NCBI GenBank assembly: GCA_036937835.1
Contig: CM072881.1
Coordinates: 352,501 to 416,500, forward strand
DNA: 64,000 nt
DNA from: Pampus argenteus
Taxonomy: Eukaryota; Chordata; Actinopteri; Scombriformes; Stromateidae
Reading direction: 5' to 3'
The translations under genes were made by a program, and so were the position numbers. The notes below the pieces were generated by a model. It saw only the letters and a program-made list of their open reading frames with translations, did not search any database and had not been told where the DNA came from. This document shows, one piece after another, positions 1-10,947 of this stretch (its first letter is position 1; the number at the start of each line of letters is the position of its first letter).

Positions 1-178
1 ATGGAAACGTGCCGAAGCATCTTTGCGTGTTTCGTGGAGTCTCGAAAGAGCTAAGAAACCTTTCACTGAAGCAGCCATGGTTAAAGAGTGTGCGATTGGT
101 ATGGGGGATGACTGCGGCCCTTGGCCTTACTTACTGTTCATAATTTGGCCCTCCATGGAAACTAATTGGAGACCACTG
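1..178 (+). mobile_element. Internally deleted hAT element, 5' end cut by window edge
   Basis: Positions 1-104 match the hAT at 3516-5747 from about 3919 to 4043, and positions 102-178 match its last 77 bases (5671-5747). The two parts meet at a shared TGG (102-104), so about 1630 bp of transposase sequence is missing. The right end finishes with GGAGACCACTG, the same terminus as the long copy. It has no coding capacity and could only move with transposase supplied in trans. The left end and its target duplication lie outside the window. Confidence 0.85.
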
Positions 179-732
179 CTGTATATCCATGTTTCACCTT
201 ACCCGCCCAGTCTGAGCATTGCGGTCTCCTGGAACCACTTATATGAGAAAGGAAAGGCCTGCTTGTTACTAATTATCATAAAGAGGTGGTTCAACATCTG
301 GTTGGGTTCTCTTTAAAGGATGATTTTAAAGGGTTCACAGAATGTGAACAGTTCTACGGTGTTGAGCTATAATGTAATGTATAAGCCAGATCGTCTGATC
401 ATGTATAAGGGTAAAAGTGTTCATAGCTGTTATAATGACCACGCATTTTTACATATTACACAAGTAACACTCTGAAGATTACCTCTATTGCATATTGAAT
501 TCATAAGACTCAAAGAGATATTATATTACAAACCAAAAATATTTTGTAGTATTGTAAAAAGTTGATTGTGCCAGATGTGATTGTGCCAGATGTGATTGTG
601 AACGCATATCTGTCCTCTGTCGTACACCCTCTGCATTTTGTGTCATCAGTTTGTGCTTGAATGTTTATGCAATGACTGTCATCACAATTCTACACATTAA
701 TACATTAATTCTGATTCATAGACAATACTCAC
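179..732. other. plcd3 intron 3 sequence, no gene seen
   Basis: AT-rich intronic sequence between the deleted hAT copy and plcd3 exon 3. I looked on the minus strand for the rest of the PH domain and did not find it, so the next plcd3 exon should lie left of position 1. Only a short 15-bp tandem repeat stands out. Confidence 0.6.
564..600. repeat. Short tandem repeat, 15-bp unit
   Basis: The unit GATTGTGCCAGATGT is present twice in full (564-578, 579-593) and once in part (594-600). It lies in a plcd3 intron. Confidence 0.85.
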
Positions 733-844
733 AGGATTGTTGCTCCTTGGCCCAGCTTGAAGTTTTGTGGGACTGACACCAGACGGTGATGCCGTCTTCC
801 AGCAGCTTCAGAGTTCGTCGCTTCTGCCACCGAGGCGATCGGAC
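733..844 (-). CDS. plcd3: plcd3 coding exon 3, PH domain core
   Basis: 112-bp exon encoding VRSPRWQKRRTLKLLEDG and following residues up to AKEQQS. The basic RSPRWQKRR stretch is where PLC-delta PH domains contact the inositol phosphate head group. The donor is CCT|GTGAGTATT; the exon ends in phase 1. Confidence 0.88.
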
Positions 845-3800
845 CTTTACACATCATAGATTCATCAATTCTATCTCATTTATTTTATTACTAGCTACTA
901 TTGACAACTATCTACTCTAAGTCATTTCTAATTAGTAATACCTTCACCATACTGGAGCCCTGTAACATCCTCTTCACATCTTCATCTTCCTGCACTCCTA
1001 CAAAAAAATACACAAAGGAATGGTTGATGAAAGGTTGAAAACTATACTTGATTGTGCATGATGTAAGTACGCAAAGAATCCTGATCTGATTCAACTCAGT
1101 TACCCCCCCCCCCCTTTCTTGGTTAGGTATCAGGTTAGCTAGTTCCTTATATAAAATATACAGGAAAAAAATCGAGTAGTATTAAAACAAACATAGTTCT
1201 GTGATATTGAGTACTGCAAAGCGCTACTGTTCACACGTCCCCAGGCTCTTCCATTACATGAGACAGATCAGTCCTTGATATGTAGCTGATAAAGGGGTCC
1301 CAGATCTAGTGGAAATTATGTTGTTGGTGTCTTATTGTATATGTAATTTTCTCTAAAGGGAGAGTTGCAGACAGTTCAGACAACCACTTCTTCACACTTG
1401 GGCTACCAACGTTTTTCCAAGAGAGGGCCATTACTCTCTTTGCCATTAGCACACTCAAATCAACAAATATTTGTTGATGCTTTTAAAGCTTCGAATTATC
1501 TGGATACATACCAAATATAAACAAATGTGGAACCAGAGGTATTTGAATTTGTAAAATATTTTGAATACATTGTTTTATTTCTTGCCAGAATTTTTGTATT
1601 TTTGTACATTGCCAGATACAGTGGAAAAATGTGCCCTTTTCCTTCTCACATTTAATACAGATATCCGGTATAGCACTATTATATAATATTATATAGGTTT
1701 TTCTGGAGTAATATACGTTCGCATCAACCAGTTGTACTGTAGTATTTTCAGGCGTGTGTTAGTAGTTCTTGATTGTGCTCGAGTGCATGCCTCACTCCAC
1801 TTTTCTATTGAGATGTCTTCCTGTAGAGCTTCCCTCCATGTCCCCAGCCTCCCCGCTGATGTTTCTGTGTTTCCATCTACTAGACATTTATACATTTTGG
1901 ATATTAGACCCCTCCCCAGGCAATCCATACTCATTAATTTTTCTACTGTGGACTTTTCAGGGCTGCGTAATGTTTTGGTTTTGGTTTGTTCTAATTCTCA
2001 GCTGTAGGTATTTAAAAAAATGGTTAGAAGGTATATTAAATTTATCAGCTATTTCTCCAAACAACATCAGCACTTTTTGTGAGTTGTAAAGATCTCCTAT
2101 TTTTGCCAGACCTTTAGAGCCCAAGATTTAAACCCCCATCTCTTTTGCCCGGAGGAAAGGAATAATTACCCCATATAGGGCTGAAAAAGGAGAGGGTGGG
2201 TGTTTCGCTCAAATAATGTTTAACTTGATGCCACACTACAATCATGTTTTTCACAATAGGGTTTTTTGTGTTTTATTTTAGGATTTTAATGTTTGATGAG
2301 TACAGGTATACTGGGAGGGGAAGTTCCAGCTGTAGTTCTTCCATTTCTTTCCAGACAGGAATATCTCTTTCTGCAAAGTAAAACAAGATTGTTCTTAACT
2401 GAGCTGCCCAATAATACCAGAGAGGGCAGGGACACTTGAGTCCCCCTCTGTCATAAGGTAAATACAGTAATGATAGTCGTGTCCGGGGGCATCTATTATT
2501 CCACAAGAATCTCACAAACAGTCCTTTAAGCTGAGTGAACAGGTTTTTGGGCATTATATTCATTTTAAGGACCAAAGGCTTTTTCAGCATCCAATGACAG
2601 TAATGCTGTATCTGCTGCTCCCCTCTCCTCAAATAGTATATTTAAGATTCTCCTAACATTATAAAAGCCTTGTCTACCTTGTACAAAACCATTCTGATCC
2701 TTGTCAATAATACTTGGAATTATTTTCTCCAGGCTCCTGGCTATTATTTTACTCAAATTTTTAAATCCACATTTAAGAGACTGATTGGCCTAAAGTTTTC
2801 ACATTTGTTATTTGGTTTGCCTGGTTTTGGCAATAAAGTGATCAGTGCTCCCCGTAATGATGTTGGAAGGATTCCGTTATGAAAGGATTCCTTGAGCATT
2901 TCTAATAATGCTGGCATCAACCTATGTTTGAACACTTTATAAATCTCAATAGGTATTCCATCCGGCCTAGGGGTTTTCCCTCCCTTGATACTGTCAATGG
3001 CCATAGATAATTCCATTAACGTTATCTCCTTCTCTAGTTCTCCTTTAATTACTTCTGATATTTTGGTAATTTGGATTTTGTCCAAAAAATTATTAATTTC
3101 GCACATATCTCGACCTATTTCTGAGCCATAAAGCTTTTTATAAATTTTTTGGAAATTTTTGTTTATTTCAATTGGGTCAACTATGGTCTCATTATTACTA
3201 TTTTGTAGTGATGTGATAAGTCTTTCATTCTGAAGTTGTTTGATGCGCCATGCCAGCACTTTGCCAGATTTTTCCCCTTGATCATAGAATGTCTGTTTAA
3301 GACGCAGTAAACTTGATAAAGCTCTTGTTGTAGAAATTTCATTGTATTGTGTTCTTATCAAAAGTAATCTTTGATGGGTGTTCTGGAAACCTGATTGGTA
3401 ATAGTCTTCTTCTAATTCTTTTATTTTTGTTTCTAATGATTTGGTTTTATTGTAGGTTTCTTTAGCTTTAAAACTAGTAATGTTAATAATTTGTCCCCTG
3501 ATAAAGGCCTTAAATCAGTGGTCTCCAAAGTACGGCCCACGGGCCAACTACGGCCCGCAGGCTGCGACTTTGTGGCCCGCCAAGTGACGTCTAAACAAAG
3601 GTCATGCATGCGCAATCTGTATGCGATCCCTCCACATCCCTGGGTGCCTTCAAAGAAACGTAAAGTAGACAGCGAAAATCGCCGGTTTAAACCGGAATGG
3701 ACGGACGAGTTTTGTTTCATTTTACCGCCACATCAGAATGCGAAGCCAACATGCCTGATATGCATGCAAACTGTCGCCGTCTGCAAGGTTGACAACATCA

Positions 3801-5465
3801 AGAGGCACTTCACAACTATGCATGCTAGCTTTAATTCCAACTTCCCAGGACATTCTGATCAACGCAGACAAAAAATAACCATCATGCATCATTCTTTGAA
3901 GCGCTCAGTTTTTACAATGGAAACGTGTAACACGGCACATCAAAGGGCAAGAGCGGCATCTTTACGTGTTTTGTGGAGTCTCGGAAGAGCTAAGAAACCT
4001 TTCACTGAAGCAGCCATGGTTAAAGAGTGTGCGATTGGTATGGTGGAAGAGGTTTTATACCACGATTTGAAAACCCAGCAATAGAAGTTTTAGCCGAGGA
4101 TTGTACATCCAAACTGATGGCGGATCTCGTTAAAGCAGATGCCATGTCGCTGGCGATAGACTCGTCGTGTGACCGAACCGATATGGAGCAACTGTCTGTT
4201 TTTGGCAGATTTTTTGATGGGAATACGTTCAGGGAAGAGCTGCTATGTCTGCTTCCTCTACCTGGGTGCTCAACGGGGGAGATTATCTTTAACGAGCTGA
4301 CACGGTTCTTTGCGAAGGCTGGCTTGGACGTGGACAAAATTGTGTCAGTTGTCACTGATGGAGCCCCGTCCATGGTGGGACATCGGCAGGGGTTGGCGAG
4401 CAGGCTGTCCGCAATTAACCCAAAGATGTTGACATTTCACTGCATCATTCACCAGTCAGTTCTGTGCGCGAAACTCGACAACAAAATGAAAGATGTCATG
4501 GATTTGTGACAAGGCTAGTGAATTTCATTCGAGCGAATTCAAGTCTGCAACTCCGGGTTTTCCGAGCCTTCTTGGAAGAAATGTCAGCTGAGCACAGAGA
4601 CCTTTTGCTGCAGAATGATGTGCACTGGCTGAGCAAAGGCTGTGTGTTGGAGCGCAACAGTTCCTGACTTTTTTGACCGATCCGAAGGAGATGGCATAAG
4701 TGTGTTTTTTAAGCGACATAATGTCTCACCTCAATCGCCTTAACCTTCAACTAGAAGGCAAGAATCACACTGTTGCAGACATGTACGAAGCTATTGATGC
4801 ATTCGAGGAAAAACTGAACATTTTCAAGAGAGACATTCGAGGGAGAAAGTTGCACTTTCCTTGTTTGCAACAGCACTGTGAAAAGAACGACAAGCGAGAG
4901 GATCCAGAAATGGTGCACTTCGTGACCAAACTGACGGAGAACTTCAAGGAGCGATTTGAAAGCAACCGCAAGCTCTCCCGTGACATCCTCCTTTTCCTGA
5001 GACAGCCGTTCTCTGTGACGCCTGATGGCCAGTGGACATCGGAGGCCAAGAAACTGCTCCCTTCTATAGACGAAGCATCGCTTCAGATGGAGGTCTCGGA
5101 GATGGCAACATCCGACACGCTTAAAGCGCACCACCAGGAGAGCGAGTTGGCTGGATTCTGGATCAATGTCGACCGTGATCGATTCAGAAACACCAGATCA
5201 GTAGCAATGCTCCTTTTGACAAGTTTCCCCTCCACATACATATGTGAAGCCTCATTTTCGGCAATGAACTGTCTCAAAAATGACGCAAGAAACACATTGT
5301 CTGACGCACACCTTGGAGATTGTTTGAAGATCTATAGTTTGCCCATTGCCCATGTATACTGCTTTCCCTGGCACTTGTGTGACAGCAGATATAGTTGTGT
5401 GGCAGCTAATGTTTTATTACATTTTTAAATAAATTGATCATTCTGTGCACTGTCTCTCTCCCTCC

Positions 5466-5501
<36 letters not shown>

Positions 5502-8500
5502 AGGGTGGTTGTTAGTTGTCCATACTTTATAATACACAGCCCTTCCGGACACTTAATATTTGTTTTGTTTTCATATTGCAAAATGTTTGCTACTACGAGT
5601 AGGCCTAATAAAAATTACACATTTTTTATTACCACCTTCTGTGTCTTACATGGCCATGGGTGGGTGGGTTTGGGGGATGACTGCGGCCCTTGGCCTTACT
5701 TACTGTTCATAATTTGGCCCTCCATGGAAACTAATTGGAGACCACTGCCTTAAATGCTTCCCATCTGGTACTTTGTGAGGTTTCGGTTGTATTTGTTTCA
5801 AAATAATATTTAATCTGTTCATTAACAGAGGTAACAAAGTCAGTGTCAGATAGCCTCTTTGTTTTAAATCTCCATTTGGGAGTATCACTTGTCAGATTAG
5901 GGTCATGATAGACTAAAGAGTTTGGAGCGTGATCAGACAGGAGTATAGCATCGTAGGACACATCCTTTATTCTATATTTTAGTTGTGCTGAAACCAAGAT
6001 AAAGTCTATGCGGGAATATGACTGGTGAGTACCAGAATAAAATGAATATGTTTTCCCATTGGGATTATCTTCCCTCCAAATATCAATTAAACTAATTTCT
6101 CTCATAAAATAATGGATTACACCCCTACTTCTTGAATGTGACTGGTCGACGCCTGAGCTTTTGTCTTTCAGGGGATCTAAGGTGCAGTTAAAATCACCTA
6201 CCATTATACAAGCACCCGGTAGAGAGGCAATAGTAAGGAATAGATTTTTGAAAAATTTGGGTTTGTCTGTATTTGGAGCATAGACATTTATTCTCTAAGA
6301 ATTGTCCCTTGAATGATCAAATATCGTCCTGCCTTATCTTTGATGACATTTTGAATTTGAAATGGAATTGAATCATCGATCAAAATCATAACACCCCTTG
6401 CTTGAGAGGTAAAGGGGGATGACAGAATTTAACCTTTCCACCTCCTCCTCACTTTAAGATCATCTTCGTGTGTTAGGTGGGTTTCTTGAAGGAATACTAT
6501 TTTAGACTGTAAAATTTTAACCCTGTTCATTACTTGCTTAACCTTTTTTATTTTTTGTAGCCCTCTGCAGTTCCAGGATGTAATTCTAACATTTAGAACA
6601 GACATATAGGTAAAATATTTTGAACCATCCCCAACTGCATCAAAGTGTTATAATAATGTCCCATCAACGGTTTTGGATTACCTTGCCTACCGTGTCATAT
6701 GTTATTCCCTACCTCAGTCTGAATGATTGTCCGATTGGATCTTTTTAATGAAGCGCTCAGCTTCGTCGACGCCGTTGAAGATGTGTGAGCGCTCGTTGAA
6801 GGTGACAATAAGCCGGGCTGGAGGGATCATACCGTACCGGAGCCCCAGCGAGCGGAGTTGTCTCCTCACCTCTTCAAACTCTTTTAGTTTCTTATGCATC
6901 TCTGCGGTCACGTCTTGGTAGAATCTCACCGGATGGTTGTAGTAAAGGACTTGCTTTTTCGCCCTGGCCGCTTTAATCACCGCTTCTTTGTCTTTATAAT
7001 TCAGGAACTTCATTATTAGGGTCCTAGGCGCGGAGTCGGCCTTATATTGCCTTCTTGGTCCAAGCCTGTGCGCTCTTTCCACCGTAATTTTTCCCCGGAG
7101 CTGCTGTAGCTCCAGCACCTCCGGTATCCAGCTCTCCAGGAATCCACAGGTGTCCTCTTCCTACGCGCCTTTGAGTAGATTAACAAGCCGTACATTGGAG
7201 CGACGTGAACGAGCTTCCAGGTCCAATACTTTCTCTTCCAGATCTTTATTTTTATTTTTCCCCTCTAGGTTTTTCACCTTCTTTCCTCTGACTGTTTAAA
7301 GGGGCTAACGCTGCCAGCGTTAGCCCCTTTAAACATTTAGCCACTGTTTTACAGGTGCAACAGTAACAGCGGAGCCTATAACATGTCATGTTACAGTAAC
7401 AATTACTCTCATTGCCAGAAAGGGGAGACAAAAGTTCATGGCCAACTGGACCACATATAACACTATGAGGAGGCACATACACATGCAGTTAGACACAGAG
7501 AGATCAGTGCTCGGTCAGTGCCTTAATTAACTGTCTGACTCTTCAATAACGTCCACAATAAAGACTGTCAACTACGGAAAAGCTAATTAATGATGCTTAT
7601 ATTTATCAAGAGCAAAAAACAACCACACAGAGGATCTTCTTATAAACTGTAGGGGTGTAACGAGATCTTGCGACGAGATTTGCGAGATTTCTCGTCGGGT
7701 TGGAAATCGGTCTCGCGAGATTTGTTGTCCAACAAGCAGCCGGAAAACACATGCATAACTATTTGCGACGCCCCTGCCACTTTTAAATTGTGATCCAACA
7801 AGCAGCCGAATGACGTCGGAAAACAATGACCTCGGAAAACAAAAAAACAAAGTTAAATAAAAGTCTGTTGTCCAGGCATTCATATTTGTAATTTAGTTTT
7901 CTTAAAATCTTGTGTCTCGTCTCGTGAACTGGGTGTCTCGTCACACCCCTAATAAACGGTATGATTGAGAATGACATTAACAAAGCATTCAGGACCAGGA
8001 GCATTACTCCTGATGCAATTGTGTTCTGATAGACCCCTCCAGGTTTGGATGCTTTGGTTGCAAAATATTAGTCAAAGAGACCAATTTAAGCTTAACACAT
8101 CTGGACATGTGAAATCTCTCCCAAGCTATTTGTGCAATTTGTATTTCAAGCATTAATTTCACATCCTGAATCTACTACCAGTTATTTAATCATTTAATCT
8201 ACCAGAGTTATTTAATCATTCAAATATCTAGAGTAACCCTCCCCTTAATAATTGTACCTAGGATAAATATTTTTTGTTCATGGGCTTATTTCTGTAAGCG
8301 GCAAAAGTTGCCAGTTATAAAATTATATTTTCTTCAAAACAAAGTACAAAATGGAAAAAAAACCTCTGGGCACAAATGGGTTAATGAGAAAACTGGTCCT
8401 TATTATACATACCTTATTATGAGAAAATATTCAAACTTGTAGTTCTGTATATTATATGTAAATATTATATGTAATGACATCAGAGAAAAGTAGCAGAATA

Positions 8501-10076
8501 CAGTGATTATAAGCGCCCAGCTGCACAGTCTGCTAACATCCTTTTTTTCCCTTGTGAGGCACCAGAGTTTAAAATCAGTCTAGACAAATACGGGGCGTCC
8601 TGTGTATTCGGGCAGAAGCTGCACCATGTTGCCAGTGATGGATTCCAAGATACACAGCTACTTTTAATATCCTACTGTACCTGCCAAACATGAGCTCCAT
8701 GATCCATGAATAAAACTCCATGTCAGTGGTGCTCAATCATGTACCACAGATGCTCATGTGTTTGCAAGTTTTTCATTTTATTTCATTTCAGTCAAACTCT
8801 ACAGCTGCTCATCATTTTGTCTTTTATGATTAAGGGTTTACAGGCAAATCAGAGAAGACTCTGTGATTTTAAAAGTATCACATATTATAAATATTTAAAA
8901 AGTATAATTATATGAAGGGAGTAACAATGCACTGTGAAATGATGGGGGTTCACTCAATTGAAAGCTTGTCATATTGATTTCAAATCAAATCAAATTTATT
9001 TGTATAGCCCAAAATCCCAAAATACATTTGTCTCAGAGGGCTTTACAATCTGTACAGGGAGTGACACCCTCTTTCCTTAGACCCTCGATTCGAGTGAGGA
9101 CAAACTTGCCCACCAAAAAAACCTTTAACAGGGAAAAAGGTGGAAGAAACCTCAGTAAGAGCCACAGAGGAGGGATTCCTCTCCCAGGACGGACAGACGT
9201 GCAATGCATGTCACATTTTGTATTGTAAACAACATGATAGTAAACTGACCTTTGCTCAGTGAATCATTCATGCTATTTTCCAAATTAAAAGACTCTCTTT
9301 ATTAGATATTAGCTGACTGACAGTCAGCAACATTTTTGTGGTTTAATTATTCATTTATCAAGGAACACATTGAAAGATGACTTATGCCAAATCCATAATG
9401 ATTTGACATTTGAAAACATCACAGGACTTGTTTTCACTATTTTCTGACATTTTACACAATAAATAATAATGATAATAATCCTTCATGGCAGCCATAAACT
9501 TAATATAACTTTATATCACTTGCATTATGTTATATGTACTATGTGAACTATAAATTAACACCTTTCTCTGAAATTGGTAAACTCGATAACATGTGTTATT
9601 GAAAATAATTAGGCTCTATACTTCATTATTATGGAGAATAAACACATTTAAATTTACTTCATCCACCTTCAAATTTGTAGAACATGTAGGCTAGGTAGTA
9701 AGTAGTATGGAATAGTGACACGTATGCCTTTATGGAAGGTTAATCCATTTGAGTTTACTGAGTATATCGATATATATATATCGTCCCTTAAGGTTTTTAT
9801 CTTTTTAATTGCCATTCCATGCTGATTTCACATGTTTCCTCTTACCTCAGATTCTTAAGGGGCGTGCGAGATAAAGGCAGGCTACTCATCACACGCATCG
9901 ATGCGTAGTATATCAGCATCATTATTTCAGTGGGAGAAGCTGTTGATCAATGAATACATTCAGATTACAGGACCTGTAACACAAAACTCACCCAGATTCC
10001 TCAGAGGATCGATGGCCTTTGACTCGGACGTCCCAGCTCCGTTTATCGGGGCTGCTTTCTTTCTGTTGCCCAGCAT
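733..10076 (-). CDS. plcd3: Phospholipase C delta 3, first three coding exons
   Basis: Phosphoinositide-specific phospholipase C of the delta class, which cleaves PIP2 to IP3 and diacylglycerol; the N-terminal PH domain tethers it to membrane PIP2. Coding exons on the minus strand are 9992-10076, 942-997 and 733-844. They join in phase 1 and then phase 0 and give 84 complete residues: MLGNRKKAAPINGAG at the start, then VQEDEDVKRMLQGSSMVKV and RSPRWQKRRTLKLLEDG, the first strands of the PH domain. Splice sites are GTGAGT, GTATTA and GTGAGT. The catalytic X/Y barrel and C2 domain lie left of the window. Intron 1 is about 9 kb and filled with transposons. PLCD1 or PLCD4 is possible, but residue similarity and the neighbouring acbd4 favour plcd3 (probably plcd3a in fish). 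Confidence 0.88.
942..997 (-). CDS. plcd3: plcd3 coding exon 2
   Basis: 56-bp exon after a TTTTTTTGTAG acceptor. It encodes VQEDEDVKRMLQGSSMVK, the linker and first strand of the PLC-delta PH domain (compare the family pattern DED..LL.GS...KV). The donor is GTATTA. Confidence 0.88.
3640..5428 (+). pseudogene. hAT (ZBED/GTF2IRD2-like) transposase, frameshifted
   Basis: The N-terminus carries a nuclear-type KKRKVDSENRRFKPEWTD stretch and a BED finger (CLIC near 3760, HFTTMH near 3815). The frame breaks near 4060. The next segment holds LAIDSSCDRTDMEQLS and VTDGAPSM, covering the first two catalytic acidic positions of this hAT group. After a stop at 4507 comes the VHWLSKG motif, then another break near 4667. 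The last segment, 4700-5428, is the C-terminal dimerisation region with FPSTYICEASFSAMN. At least three breaks make it non-functional. Confidence 0.88.
5469..5500. repeat. (TG)n microsatellite
   Basis: About 16 TG units inside the 3' untranslated part of the hAT element. Confidence 0.95.
6714..7257 (-). pseudogene. L1-type ORF1 protein remnant
   Basis: Encodes the C-terminal part of an L1 ORF1p-like RNA-binding chaperone: a coiled-coil tail (LEEKVLDLEARSRRSNVRL), an RRM with RTLIMKFLNYKDKEAV, then the basic C-terminal domain ending at KKIQSDN. An in-frame stop near 7160 separates the coiled coil from a 134-codon open part. In an intact element the protein coats the LINE RNA; this copy lacks the N-terminus. 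Confidence 0.8.
7294..7334. repeat. Perfect palindrome, 20-bp arms, 1-nt centre
   Basis: The left arm 7294-7313 begins GTTTAAAGGGGCTAACG; the right arm 7315-7334 is its exact reverse complement; 7314 is the single centre base. It lies at the 5' boundary of the truncated LINE. The origin is unknown; it may be the remains of a small fold-back element. Confidence 0.95.
7335..7649. other. Intronic sequence between palindrome and MITE
   Basis: About 315 bp of plcd3 intron 1. No exon or repeat could be assigned with confidence. Confidence 0.4.
7650..7951. mobile_element. hAT-type MITE with TAGGGGTGT termini
   Basis: 302-bp non-coding element. The left end is TAGGGGTGTAACGAGA and the right end is the complement with one change. 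Flanks 7642-7649 (ATAAACTG) and 7952-7959 (ATAAACGG) form an 8-bp duplication with one mismatch. The interior repeats CGAGA/TCTCG motifs, a typical subterminal pattern. Confidence 0.85.
7952..8982. other. plcd3 intron 1 sequence, nothing assigned
   Basis: Low-complexity AT-rich intron. A short imperfect duplication (ACCAG..TTATTTAATCATT) is present at 8177-8220. No exon or element could be assigned. Confidence 0.4.
8983..9224 (-). mobile_element. L2-like LINE 3' end (copy A)
   Basis: Begins with the CAAATCAAAT tail complement and continues as the 3' untranslated region shared by the nine L2-type copies in this window. Orientation is minus. It is severely 5'-truncated and carries no coding sequence. 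Confidence 0.85.
9225..9991. other. plcd3 intron 1, proximal part
   Basis: AT-rich sequence up to the exon 1 donor. It contains a (TA)n-centred palindrome near 9769-9784. No gene was found. Confidence 0.4.
9992..10076 (-). CDS. plcd3: plcd3 coding exon 1
   Basis: Starts at the ATG at 10074-10076 and encodes 28 residues plus one base, rich in Lys/Arg. The donor is G|GTGAGTTTTG with GT at plus 9990-9991. Ends in phase 1, which matches the GA that opens exon 2. No other upstream in-frame start gives a PLC-like N-terminus. Confidence 0.85.
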
Positions 10077-10308
10077 AATGCAAGCTGCGCTTTATCTCGC
10101 CAAACTCTGCCCCTTCCCTTTCTTTGCTTTTAATGTGGACGGATCCTGTGCTATATCTTCGGACACGAGGTCACTGAATGAGCGGCTGTATGGAGCTCCC
10201 GCAGTGGAAGACACTCATTCAACGCAGGCTGCGCTTCATGGTTTTATCCCGGAGGAGGAAACAGGAGTCTGGCCAAACCTTCAACCTGCTGATGTCACTG
10301 AGATTGGA

Positions 10309-10314
10309 TTTATA
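10309..10314 (-). promoter_or_regulatory. plcd3: Candidate TATA box of plcd3
   Basis: The minus strand reads GTTTATAAATCC about 235 bp upstream of the plcd3 ATG, followed by a CCAAT and a near-CRE TGACATCA. Placement fits a 5' UTR of roughly 200 nt. This is motif reading only. Confidence 0.4.
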
Positions 10315-10526
10315 AACACAGAGCTGCACAAATAACCCTAAAACCACAACAGAAACACATTTCCGGTGTGTGAATTCCAAAATAAAATATTCATTTGCTG
10401 TCTGATACAATTTAAAAAGAAATCAGGCATTTACCCGCAGAAAACTGAACAATTGCAAAACATTGTTTCCAAAAAAGACTTAATTTCATACAATAATAAT
10501 TCATATATTCAAAATCGTGTATAGAT

Positions 10527-10947
10527 TGTTACCATATCTCCATTACAGTTTATAGTTAGTTAATGATTTGCTGCTGCGCATCTGTGTCTCTATCACAGGT
10601 TCCACTGCTACTGTTACAATTATCATTCATTGTAACCTATTCTCATTTTAACATTCATGTAATTCATTGTAATTGTACAATATGTGTGTGTTGATTTGTT
10701 CTGTACATGTGACATCATTGCACGTCTGTCCGTCCTGGGAGAGGGATCCCTCCTCTGTGGCTCTTCCTGAGGTTTCTTCCACCTTTTTCCCTGTTAAAAG
10801 GTTTTTTGGTGGTCAAGTTTTTCCTCACTAATCGAGGGTCTAAGGACAGAGGGTGTCACTCCCTGTACAGATTGTAAAGCCCTCTGAGACAAATGTATTT
10901 TGTGATTTTGGGCTATACAAATAAAATTTGATTTGATTTTGTTTTGT
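10527..10947 (+). mobile_element. L2-like LINE 3' end (copy B)
   Basis: Plus-orientation L2 3' UTR, from the ACCATATCTCCATTACAG segment to the AAATTTGATTTGATTTTG tail, followed by GTTTT repeats. It lies just upstream of the plcd3 promoter, in the plcd3-acbd4 interval. Confidence 0.85.

Larger units (their letters stand above)
3516..5747 (+). mobile_element. hAT DNA transposon with perfect 8-bp TSD
   Basis: The termini are CAGTGGTCTCCAA at 3516 and its complement TTGGAGACCACTG ending at 5747. Flanks 3508-3515 and 5748-5755 are both CCTTAAAT, the 8-bp duplication expected of hAT. Subterminal sequence is rich in CGGCCC blocks. It encodes a broken BED-zinc-finger transposase on the plus strand and carries a (TG)n tract before its 3' end. 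It sits inside the ORF2 of the older LINE. Confidence 0.95.
1560..6604 (-). pseudogene. L1-type ORF2 (endonuclease/RT), broken
   Basis: The probable start ATG is at 6602-6604, followed by ITSWNCRGL, the first motif of apurinic-type endonucleases; GDFNCTLD follows near 6200. Reading resumes across the hAT from RWEAFK to AFIRGQIIN without frame change. Early RT motifs are present (KTPRPDGIP, FRPISLLN, QNGFVQGR). The catalytic YADD region is deleted at about 2575, where KAFGP is followed at once by MPKNLFTQL. The C-terminal knuckle is CIKCEKEKGTFFHCIWQC. It cannot make active reverse transcriptase. Confidence 0.8.
1130..7293 (-). mobile_element. L1/Tx1-like LINE, 5'-truncated, split by a hAT
   Basis: Minus-strand non-LTR retrotransposon in plcd3 intron 1. 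In transcription order it has an ORF1 remnant (7257-6714), the ORF2 endonuclease (from 6604), a hAT insertion (3516-5747), the N-terminal half of the reverse transcriptase (3507-2575) and the ORF2 C-terminus with a CxxC...HxxxxC zinc knuckle (about 1600-1680). The RT core between the SLDAEKAF motif and the post-RT region is deleted near 2575. The 3' end is set only roughly, near the C-tract at 1105-1115. Age order: the LINE came first, then the hAT. Confidence 0.85.

Noticed and set aside
187..316. Possible next plcd3 PH-domain exon
   Set aside because: The minus-strand translation does not contain the expected PH strands and no matching phase-1 acceptor was found.
9901..10335. 144-residue plus-strand open frame
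   Set aside because: It is antisense to plcd3 exon 1 and its 5' UTR; the minus strand gives the PLC-delta N-terminus with a proper donor.
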